A stretch of 5,432 nt of DNA from Balneolaceae bacterium (GTDB lineage Bacteria; Bacteroidota; Rhodothermia; Balneolales; Balneolaceae): assembly GCA_003555185.1 (NCBI GenBank), contig PWFZ01000310.1, positions 1-5,432 of the forward strand, written 5' to 3'. The position numbers and the translations under genes are program-made. The first letter of the stretch is position 1. Each line of letters opens with the position of its first letter. The notes below the pieces were generated by a model, which ran no database searches, was not told where the DNA came from, and saw only the letters and a program-made list of their open reading frames with translations. Below are positions 1 through 4,176 of this stretch, piece after piece.

Positions 1-462
1 ATACCCTTCGGCGGGTGTGGCCACCAACTCAACGGGCGTTCCGTGCTCAAACTGCTTGGACTTTTGCTCCAGCACGCTCTCCTTTACGGACCCTTCTCCT
101 TCGATGTTCACAACAAGGTCATATTCCTTGAGTTCGAAGTTGGCGGTGATATTAAAATCCCGGCTGACGGTCAGCGGCAGCGGGTTTACACTTCCTTCCA
201 TATCGCCGCTCCAGCCGGTAAATACATACTCATCTGACGGGTTGGCCAGCAGCTGAATATTTTTGCCATCTTCGTAGGATTCCTTCAGCGAGGGGGAAAT
301 TGTTCCGGCATCGGACGGGGTAACATCAACAGACACGCTGTAGGTTTGGAGTTGTTCATTCGTGTCGCCATTCTCCGGACCGGTGGGGGTGGAATCTCCG
401 CACGAGATTGCATAAATAGATAGAGTAATAAGTAGTGTAAGAGGTAACAGTAGCCTTTTCAT
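1..462 (-). CDS. Lipoprotein with InlB-like (divergent B-repeat) domains, C-terminus off window
   Basis: The reading frame starts at the ATG at 460-462 and stays open to the window edge, giving 154 visible residues. Residues 1-20 form a lipoprotein signal peptide: MKR, a leucine-rich core, then A-I-S before Cys21, followed by a polar Gly/Asp/Ser/Thr/Pro-rich linker. Residues 41-111 form one beta-rich repeat ending in the FTGWSGD motif (81-87) and an ITANFE strand. A second repeat starts at about residue 114 (YDLVVNIEGEGSV) and is cut at the window edge. Repeats of this kind (divergent InlB B-repeat, also called 'bacterial repeat domain') occur on exported and surface proteins, where they usually act as stalks or binding modules. 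The protein is probably anchored to the outer membrane. Its main functional domain, if any, is off the window, so no specific function is assigned. No convincing promoter or Shine-Dalgarno sequence was seen upstream. Confidence 0.85.
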   Translation of the reverse strand, partial: MKRLLLPLTLLITLSIYAISCGDSTPTGPENGDTNEQLQTYSVSVDVTPSDAGTISPSLKESYEDGKNIQLLANPSDEYVFTGWSGDMEGSVNPLPLTVSRDFNITANFELKEYDLVVNIEGEGSVKESVLEQKSKQFEHGTPVELVATPAEGY

Positions 463-660
463 AGTAAATTGAATTTTGTCATTTATACAATTGTCGTCTA
501 GTTATATAGCGTAGCGATTCAGGACTTGGCCTCATTTTTTTAGAAAAATTTCGATTATTCAACATACGATGGAATAGGGCTAAAAGGGGGAGCTGCGTTG
601 GCTGCGAAAAAATAGCTCTCTGTTACGGCTCCGGATAACAAACTGGCAATGAAAGCAGAT

Positions 661-687
661 TTGGAGTGGGGATATTCTTGGGGGTGA
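661..687 (+). repeat. Left copy of an imperfect 27-bp direct repeat flanking the HTH-Fic module
   Basis: This 27-bp stretch starts TTGGAGTGGG and ends GGGTGA. It matches 1874-1900 at 24 of 27 positions in the same orientation, and the match does not continue on either side. It ends 11 bp beyond the Fic stop codon, while its partner lies just beyond the operator array at the other end of the module. The two copies therefore bracket exactly the two genes and their control region. The pattern fits an insertion or duplication boundary, or two members of a dispersed repeat family; the sequence alone cannot tell these apart. Confidence 0.55.
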
Positions 688-698
688 ACTTATACTTT

Positions 699-1295
699 CT
701 AAGATCTTGCAAATTGCAATAGTTGGTCGAGATTCTCATTATCGGCTAATTTTATAGCCTTTATATAATCAGCCCTTGTATCACTTTTTTGTACCAGATC
801 ACCAGTTCCCCAGCTAAAAAGAGGTAGGGCATATACATTATCAATAATAATATCCGCCATCAACCGACTGTGACGACCGTTTCCATTTGGAAAACAATGA
901 ATGCTTACAATTCTGTGTTTAAATCGGATTGCAATCTCATCTGGAGAGTATATCCCTTCATTTTTCCAAAATAGGGTGTCATCACATAAATTTTTTAAAG
1001 CTACAGGTATTTGCCATTTATCAATACCTAAATTTTTATTGGTAGTTCTAAATTTACCTGCCCAGCCCCAAACACTTCCATACATTCTTCTATGTAGATT
1101 GCGAATAAATTTTTCAGTAAAAATTGTTTCTGCTTTGAATGATCTTGCGAGAACCCATTGCAAGGCTTCTTCAATATTTTGCTGTTCAAATTCATCCAGT
1201 TCGGCACGTGTAGCAATTGTTGGGATTAAGAGTCCTTCTTTTTCATCTTCATCTAAGGGTGTTTGACCATCAATATATTGTAAATCTAATCCCAT
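699..1295 (-). CDS. Fic-domain protein, 'mobile mystery protein B' type
   Basis: This 198-residue protein carries a Fic core. The active-site motif is at 133-144, with His133, Phe135, Gly138, Asn139, Gly140, Arg141 and Arg144. Fic enzymes use this His to transfer a nucleotide monophosphate, usually AMP from ATP, onto a hydroxyl side chain of a target protein. The N-terminal block around TPLDEDEKEGL (12-22), the LHRRMYG...WAGKFR stretch (67-83), the IPVALKNL flap (96-103) and the LMAD segment after the motif match the Fic subfamily found next to an HTH partner and named 'mobile mystery protein B'. The motif departs from the general HPFx(D/E)GNGRxxR consensus: Cys134 replaces Pro and Asn137 replaces the acidic metal ligand. 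No (S/T)xxxE(G/N) inhibitory motif was found by eye in this protein or its partner. The ATG at 1293-1295 lies inside the end of the HTH gene (10-nt overlap) and has no clear ribosome binding site, which suggests translational coupling. The target protein and the role are unknown. Confidence 0.9.
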   Translation of the reverse strand: MGLDLQYIDGQTPLDEDEKEGLLIPTIATRAELDEFEQQNIEEALQWVLARSFKAETIFTEKFIRNLHRRMYGSVWGWAGKFRTTNKNLGIDKWQIPVALKNLCDDTLFWKNEGIYSPDEIAIRFKHRIVSIHCFPNGNGRHSRLMADIIIDNVYALPLFSWGTGDLVQKSDTRADYIKAIKLADNENLDQLLQFARS

Positions 1296-1744
1296 AAAGA
1301 TTTTGGAAGTTCTTTTTTGATTATTTCTGTTCGTTCATCAATGGCTTTCTTTATTCGCTCAGTGGAAATTTCTTGATCTTCTAGCTTCATGTTATTTGAA
1401 GTGCGATAAACGATTTTTTTTGCTAATTCATGTGCTTTGATTTCTATATGCTTTTCCAGGGAACCAGCTTTCGGGACAAAACCGTAAACAAGCTCCATAT
1501 CTAAAGCTCTTGCAGCTTCTCTTAATGATTTTAGAGTAATTGCACCTTCTTTTTCACGCAACTCAATTTCTTGAACGCTTTGTTTGGTAATTGATAATTT
1601 ATTAGCCAATTGCCGCATCGACATACCTAAGGCTAACCGTATTGCTCTTATCCATCCAGTGGGAGGATTAGGTAATTTAAGAGCAGGGGAGAATAGCTCA
1701 ATTCTTTTTTCAAGTTGGTCTATTTGCAGTTTTTTTTTATCCAT
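1286..1744 (-). CDS. XRE-type HTH regulator, 'mobile mystery protein A' type
   Basis: This 152-residue protein has a central helix-turn-helix at about residues 30-88: GWIRAIRLALGMSMRQLANKL, the turn SIT, then the recognition helix KQSVQEIELRE, followed by ITLKSLREAARALDMELVYGFVP. The WIRAIR.ALGM...QLA pattern and the ALDMELVYGFVP strand are typical of 'mobile mystery protein A', which is encoded just upstream of the Fic-type protein B, as here. Residues 95-150 are charged and probably helical, possibly for dimerisation or partner contact. The start is the ATG at 1742-1744; no Shine-Dalgarno sequence is visible. The three palindromes between 1775 and 1861 directly upstream are the obvious candidate binding sites, so autoregulation of the pair is likely (inference). 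Whether it neutralises the Fic protein as an antitoxin is not shown by the sequence. Confidence 0.88.
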   Translation of the reverse strand: MDKKKLQIDQLEKRIELFSPALKLPNPPTGWIRAIRLALGMSMRQLANKLSITKQSVQEIELREKEGAITLKSLREAARALDMELVYGFVPKAGSLEKHIEIKAHELAKKIVYRTSNNMKLEDQEISTERIKKAIDERTEIIKKELPKSLWD

Positions 1745-1772
1745 AGATTATAAATTAAGCTTATTATTTTAA

Positions 1773-1803
1773 TTAATGTAAGGCTATAACCTTACATTTA
1801 CAA
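1773..1803 (-). promoter_or_regulatory. Candidate promoter of the HTH-Fic pair
   Basis: On the minus strand a TTG (1801-1803) is followed after 20 nt by TACATTAA (1773-1780). This resembles the Bacteroidota promoter form TTG-N19-20-TAnnTTTG. Read as a sigma-70 site it gives TTGTAA, 17 nt, TACATT, with four of six matches in each box. Transcription would start about 20 nt before the HTH ATG. The proximal palindrome (1775-1798) fills the spacer and overlaps the -10 region, so a bound repressor would block polymerase. The boxes are weak in AT-rich DNA, so this is only a candidate. Confidence 0.4.
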
Positions 1804-1861
1804 TTGATAAATCAGGCTAAGCCCTGACCTTATACTTTTTGTAGTAAGGCTATAACCTGAC
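1775..1861. promoter_or_regulatory. Array of three operator-like palindromes with 33-bp spacing
   Basis: Three 17-bp sites, at 1779-1795, 1812-1828 and 1845-1861, share the pattern TMAGGCTAWRMCCTKAC. Twelve of 17 positions are identical in all three, and sites 1 and 3 differ at one position only. Site 1 is the centre of a perfect inverted repeat with 9-bp arms (AATGTAAGG, 1775-1783, and CCTTACATT, 1790-1798) around CTATAA. Site 2 has 5-bp arms (TCAGG/CCTGA) around CTAAGC. Site 3 has GTAAGG/CCTGAC around CTATAA with one mismatch. The centres are at 1786.5, 1819.5 and 1852.5, exactly 33 bp apart or about three helical turns, which would place bound dimers on nearly the same face of the DNA. The array lies just upstream of the HTH gene, so binding by that protein is the likely explanation (inference). 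Sites for a recombinase, which also often have a 6-bp centre, are a less likely alternative. Confidence 0.65.
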
Positions 1862-1873
1862 TTAAGTAACGGG

Positions 1874-1900
1874 TTGGAGTGGGTAAATTCTTGTGGGTGA
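1874..1900 (+). repeat. Right copy of the imperfect 27-bp direct repeat flanking the HTH-Fic module
   Basis: This copy matches 661-687 with three mismatches in 27 bp, in the same orientation. It starts 13 bp after the last operator-like site and ends 8 bp before the -35 box of the plus-strand promoter. Together the copies delimit a unit of about 1.2 kb holding the operators and the HTH and Fic genes. No transposase, integrase or terminal inverted repeat is visible between them. Confidence 0.55.
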
Positions 1901-1908
1901 GGGAGGTT

Positions 1909-1936
1909 TTGAAAAATCGAGATGCGATATTATAAT
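1909..1936 (+). promoter_or_regulatory. Near-consensus sigma-70-like promoter for the plus-strand lipoprotein gene
   Basis: TTGAAA (1909-1914; five of six matches to TTGACA) is followed after 16 nt by a perfect TATAAT (1931-1936). Transcription would start near 1942-1945, leaving a leader of about 85 nt before the ATG at 2030. This is the best-looking promoter in the window. It lies immediately outside the right copy of the 27-bp repeat, so the lipoprotein gene appears to be transcribed independently of the HTH-Fic module and divergently from it. Confidence 0.55.
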
Positions 1937-1945
1937 GAAAGGCAC

Positions 1946-2001
1946 TCAATCCATGAACCGTGGCCGACGACGTGTAACATATGACCACAGACCTGGATTG
2001 A
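1946..2001 (+). promoter_or_regulatory. Inverted repeat in the lipoprotein mRNA leader
   Basis: TCAATCCA (1946-1953) pairs perfectly with TGGATTGA (1994-2001). Inside it GTGG (1960-1963) can pair with CCAC (1985-1988), giving a two-tier stem with a 21-nt apical loop. It begins within a few nucleotides of the predicted transcription start and ends 16 nt before the ribosome binding site, with no U-run after it. It is therefore more like a leader structure (mRNA stability or translational control) than a terminator. No known riboswitch class is recognised. Confidence 0.35.
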
Positions 2002-2033
2002 ATATTCATTCATCAATAAAAGGCTCAAAATGA
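1953..2033 (+). CDS. Possible short upstream ORF (26 codons) overlapping the lipoprotein start
   Basis: An ATG at 1953 opens a 26-codon frame rich in arginine near its start (MNRGRRRV). Its TGA at 2031-2033 overlaps the lipoprotein ATG in an ATGA arrangement typical of translational coupling. An in-frame ATG at 1935 would make it 32 residues and has GAAAGG right after it, but that start overlaps the -10 box and would not be in a transcript from the predicted promoter. For the 1953 start the leader would be only about 10 nt and would lack a proper ribosome binding site. It could be a leader peptide or chance; nothing proves translation. Confidence 0.2.
   Translation: MNRGRRRVTYDHRPGLNIHSSIKGSK
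2018..2023 (+). promoter_or_regulatory. Ribosome binding site of the MORN-like lipoprotein gene
   Basis: AAAAGG lies 6 nt before the ATG at 2030-2032. It is one of the few Shine-Dalgarno-like sequences in the window and supports this start, which also gives a complete signal peptide. No other in-frame ATG lies before residue 62. Confidence 0.5.
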
Positions 2034-2650
2034 TAATTAAATCTTACTCATCAGTTCGGTCCGGGTCCAAAAGTTTACTGTTCTTGCCAATATTGGCTTT
2101 ACTAACTCTCACTTTCTGCACTCAAAAGACTGATTATACCAACCTTGACTTTAGTACAACCTATAGTGATGTAGAGCTCCATTATGATGCAAATCGTTCT
2201 AAGGAACTTGGGATGCCAGTGACTTTAGGAGCTCAATTTACCTCATCCGGTGAACTGTTCACGGGGACTCAAAGGGTGTATTACAAAGAAAATGACAGCC
2301 TGCATATGGAGCTTTATTTCGAAGATGGGCTGAATGTCGGATCTGTTCATGAAAGAGATGGAGACATCTATCGGCAAGTGCACGGCACGTACCGAGATAA
2401 ACGTCATTTCGAGGAGATGTATGTCAATGATGTTTTGGTCCACAAAGATATTCCCCCCGGTAAAAATGAAGACGGACTGGGACAGGTTCGCATGTGGCAC
2501 GAGAATGGTCAGTTGGCGTTTGAATCCTTCTACACAGGGTACACTGGGAATATTGTTAAGCAGGGACTTATGACAGAATATGATGAAGAGGGGAATATCA
2601 TCCAGCAAGAGCGCTATGAAGATGGAGAGTTGGTAGAAAAGATTAAATAG
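2030..2650 (+). CDS. Exported (lipo)protein with MORN-like repeats, YwqK-related
   Basis: This 206-residue protein has a basic N-terminus (residues 1-14), a hydrophobic segment (LLFLPILALLTLTF, about 16-29) and Cys30, followed by a polar region. It is probably a lipoprotein, although Phe29 before the cysteine is not the usual Gly/Ala/Ser. The mature part contains strand-turn repeats of the MORN_2 type (YwqK-like): TGTQRVYYKENDSLHMELYFEDG at 78-100 and GQVRMWHENGQLAFESFY at 151-168. The last unit is QGLMTEYDEEGNIIQQERYEDGE (178-200). Proteins with such repeats are often annotated as 'YwqK family antitoxin' on slim evidence; in Bacteroidota they are mostly exported proteins of unknown function. 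Acidic and aromatic residues dominate. It is transcribed divergently from the HTH-Fic pair from its own promoter and ends 50 nt before a strong hairpin. No enzymatic motif is seen. Confidence 0.85.
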   Translation: MIIKSYSSVRSGSKSLLFLPILALLTLTFCTQKTDYTNLDFSTTYSDVELHYDANRSKELGMPVTLGAQFTSSGELFTGTQRVYYKENDSLHMELYFEDGLNVGSVHERDGDIYRQVHGTYRDKRHFEEMYVNDVLVHKDIPPGKNEDGLGQVRMWHENGQLAFESFYTGYTGNIVKQGLMTEYDEEGNIIQQERYEDGELVEKIK

Positions 2651-2700
2651 CTACTTTAAAAATATCGTATCGAATACCTATAGATTTGGCGTTTAAACAA

Positions 2701-2739
2701 AAAAGCTTCTAAAGGTATCAGAACCGATTAGAAGCTTTT
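2701..2739. terminator. Bidirectional hairpin terminator between the lipoprotein gene and tRNA-Pro
   Basis: AAAAGCTTCTAA (2701-2712) pairs perfectly with TTAGAAGCTTTT (2728-2739) across a 15-nt loop, in which GGT/ACC can extend the stem. For the plus-strand lipoprotein transcript it ends in four U. For the minus-strand tRNA transcript it begins 7 nt after the tRNA 3' end and has a run of six U (complement of 2699-2704). It can serve both converging units, and probably better the tRNA side. Confidence 0.75.
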
Positions 2740-2746
2740 CCATCTG

Positions 2747-2820
2747 TCGGGACGACAAGATTTGAACTTGCGACCTCTCGACCCCCAGCCGAGCGCTCTA
2801 CCTAGCTGAGCCACGTCCCG
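2747..2820 (-). tRNA. tRNA-Pro (anticodon GGG)
   Basis: The 74-nt gene folds into a full cloverleaf. The acceptor stem CGGGACG/CGTCCCG is perfect (2814-2820 with 2748-2754) and the discriminator base is A (2747). The D stem is GCTC/GAGC. The anticodon stem CTCGG/TCGAG encloses the loop CTGGGGG, giving anticodon GGG. The T stem is GCAAG/CTTGT with loop TTCAAAT. The CGGG start is typical of bacterial proline tRNAs. CCA is not encoded (the next bases are CAG), so it must be added by nucleotidyltransferase. The tRNA reads CCC and CCU proline codons. It stands alone, and no integrase or attachment-site duplicate of its 3' end is visible in the window. Confidence 0.97.
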
Positions 2821-2833
2821 ATTCAACAGACTT

Positions 2834-2864
2834 TAAAATTAGGGGTAATACAAACGAAACACAA
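2834..2864 (-). promoter_or_regulatory. Candidate promoter of tRNA-Pro
   Basis: On the minus strand TTG (2862-2864) is followed after 20 nt by TAATTTTA (2834-2841), one mismatch from the Bacteroidota -7 element TAnnTTTG. The spacing is the same as in the candidate promoter of the HTH-Fic pair. It would leave a very short leader before the tRNA 5' end at 2820. The region is AT-rich, so a chance match is possible. Confidence 0.3.
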
Positions 2865-2917
2865 CGTAAAGTTACTCTTCTTTTAAAAGATCATCACTTC
2901 TCGATCGTCACTTTTTA

Positions 2918-3355
2918 TTAACTATCAACAACCAAAGATCCCGTAGGCCCTTCTTCAATCTTAGAGGGTTTCTTTAAAATAATTCCCAGAAGTAAAGCCC
3001 CGCCAGCCGGAATGCCCCACAGCAATGCAAGGGTAGATAATCCAAATGCATCCTCTCTGACGGACCCTAAAAAACTAAATTGACTTACAGATGTGAACAG
3101 CACAATTAATAGCATAAAAAAGCTCCAGTATAAAGCAAAATTCCTTAGCGCATGCCAGTTTGCCCCACCTTTTCTGATTTCTCCTTTTTTGAGATTACGC
3201 TTTGAAAAATAGTTTGGCACAAAAATTGGAGGCAAAATGAAGGCACTAAAAGCCCACTTTCCAGCCTTATCATTTCTTTGTTTTGCATCTATAAGTACCC
3301 AAATCCCAAAAAGTATAGATAAACCTATTGATATAAGAAGTTCATACATAATCAT
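2918..3355 (-). CDS. Small integral membrane protein, function unknown
   Basis: This 145-residue protein has about four hydrophobic segments: 5-23 (LLISIGLSILFGIWVLIDA), 34-50 (with the conspicuous ILPPIFVPNYF), 73-92 (FALYWSFFMLLIVLFTSVSQ) and 104-127 (FGLSTLALLWGIPAGGALLLGIIL). A basic loop (residues 51-64, SKRNLKKGEIRKGG) between the second and third segments is probably cytoplasmic. The start may be ATG at 3353-3355 or the third codon at 3347-3349; no Shine-Dalgarno sequence separates them, and the first is used here. The family is not recognised. It is a single-gene unit on the same strand as its neighbours but far from them (329 bp from the OsmC gene), and no clear terminator was found after it. 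Confidence 0.75.
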   Translation of the reverse strand: MIMYELLISIGLSILFGIWVLIDAKQRNDKAGKWAFSAFILPPIFVPNYFSKRNLKKGEIRKGGANWHALRNFALYWSFFMLLIVLFTSVSQFSFLGSVREDAFGLSTLALLWGIPAGGALLLGIILKKPSKIEEGPTGSLVVDS

Positions 3356-3684
3356 TTAATTTTGATGAATGTGATTAAAGAATTTGTTAATGACTTTACT
3401 AATTTATTGAGTTGGGTAAAGACGTTGGTTTTGAAATAATCCTTTATTGTTAAATAATGAACAGGCAGGAAAAATGCCAAAAGTTATTAGGAAAGTGCGT
3501 TGAACCTTGAAGGTGGCTAATAGGCGTAATAAGTAGCATTACTTTTAATGAATTACATAATGCGAGAAAAGGCGTCAATAACACACAAAATTACTGATAG
3601 ATTAGGTAGGGCAAATCAAAATCAGAAATAAAGATAGTTTTTGGATTGTTAATGACGCAAAAGAGCGGGAAAGGGGAGTTTTAT
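3356..3684. other. Gene-free AT-rich intergenic region
   Basis: No convincing ORF, tRNA or terminator was found in these 329 bp. Small symmetric elements are present: ACCTTGAAGGT at 3504-3514, and GCATTA (3536-3541) paired with TAATGC (3558-3563) across 16 nt. An 11-bp direct repeat TTGTTAATGAC occurs at 3384-3394 and 3646-3656. None has the size or context to assign a function. The region must hold the promoter of the membrane protein gene and the 3' end of the OsmC transcript, but neither is recognisable. Confidence 0.5.
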
Positions 3685-4152
3685 TTAAATGTAGTCTGGT
3701 GCAACGGATGCAGACATTATTTTCACTTTGGGCTCAAGAATCACCCGGGAATTAATGGATCGGGAAATTAGGCATGCTGCTTCCGCTTTTTGCATAATAC
3801 GGATCGCTTTATCTGTTTTGGATTCATCTGTAATGACCAGTTTCGGTCTGAGCGTAATTTCACTCATTACCCATTTCCCGTCTTTTTTGGCCATAACTCC
3901 TGACGATTTAATATCCAGATCTTCATATTCCAGTTTTGAGAATTCGGCAATCGCCAAAAATGTGGTCATAAAACATCCTGCAACAGATGCCACAAAAAGA
4001 TGTTCGGGCGACCAAACTCCTTCAATTCCTCCGGGAAACTCCGGGGGAGTGGCAACATCCATTTTTTTACTTAATACCGGGGAGCTCATCGTTCCGGTTC
4101 CTCCTTTTTTCCATTTAATGTCTATGTCGTAATGGTGCCTTTGTGTGTCCAT
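3685..4152 (-). CDS. OsmC/Ohr-family thiol peroxiredoxin
   Basis: This 155-residue protein has the usual length and layout of the OsmC family, cytosolic homodimers that reduce organic hydroperoxides with a pair of cysteines. The family signature is clear. WSPEHLFVASVAGCFMTTFLA (47-67) contains Glu50 and the peroxidatic Cys60, and AEAACLIS (123-130) carries the resolving Cys127. These fit the conserved Glu and two Cys of E. coli OsmC in order and spacing. The N-terminal beta region includes PPEFPGG (36-42). The PEHLFVASVAGC form is seen in general OsmC-like proteins, so the exact physiological substrate is not fixed. The ATG at 4150-4152 lies 24 nt after the acyl-CoA synthetase stop with no visible Shine-Dalgarno sequence or terminator between, so the two genes are probably cotranscribed. 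No OhrR-type regulator is in the window. Confidence 0.93.
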   Translation of the reverse strand: MDTQRHHYDIDIKWKKGGTGTMSSPVLSKKMDVATPPEFPGGIEGVWSPEHLFVASVAGCFMTTFLAIAEFSKLEYEDLDIKSSGVMAKKDGKWVMSEITLRPKLVITDESKTDKAIRIMQKAEAACLISRSINSRVILEPKVKIMSASVAPDYI

Positions 4153-4176
4153 GATTCGTGAGTTTAAAGTGTATTT

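Noticed and set aside
17..256. Two short plus-strand frames opposite the first lipoprotein gene.
   Set aside because: The minus strand carries a signal peptide and InlB-like repeats in one continuous frame; the plus-strand frames show no domain.
590..618. GAGCT/AGCTC inverted repeat and a GCTGCG direct repeat in the gap between the Fic gene and the first lipoprotein gene.
   Set aside because: The arms are only 5-6 bp, with no T-run or promoter context; probably chance.
621..640. Hairpin TGTTA/TAACA with inner CGG/CCG, a possible terminator for the Fic gene on the minus strand.
   Set aside because: The stem is short and bulged, and the six-U run on that strand (607-612) begins 8 nt after the stem, so termination is not convincing.
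901..1266. Open frame on the plus strand opposite the Fic gene.
   Set aside because: It is a shadow of the Fic gene; its translation has no recognisable domain, while the minus strand carries a clear Fic motif.
1744..1756. TATAAT on the minus strand a few bases before the HTH start codon, as a -10 box.
   Set aside because: It would require a leaderless transcript and has no good -35 box. The TTG-N20-TACATTAA candidate overlapping the palindrome fits better.
1775..1861. Reading the three 33-bp units as a CRISPR array.
   Set aside because: The conserved core is only 17 bp, the repeats are palindromes in a promoter position, the spacers are about 16 bp, and no cas gene is present.
2887..2917. 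GATC-containing repeats after the membrane protein stop as a terminator.
   Set aside because: The elements GTGACGATC and GTGATGATC are direct repeats, and only a 4-bp GATC pairing is possible.
3384..3656. 11-bp direct repeat TTGTTAATGAC at both ends of the intergenic region as an insertion scar.
   Set aside because: It is short and in AT-rich DNA, and nothing between the copies looks like a mobile element.
3728..4132. Open frame on the plus strand opposite the OsmC gene.
   Set aside because: It is antisense to a clear OsmC protein with both catalytic cysteines and has no independent coding support.
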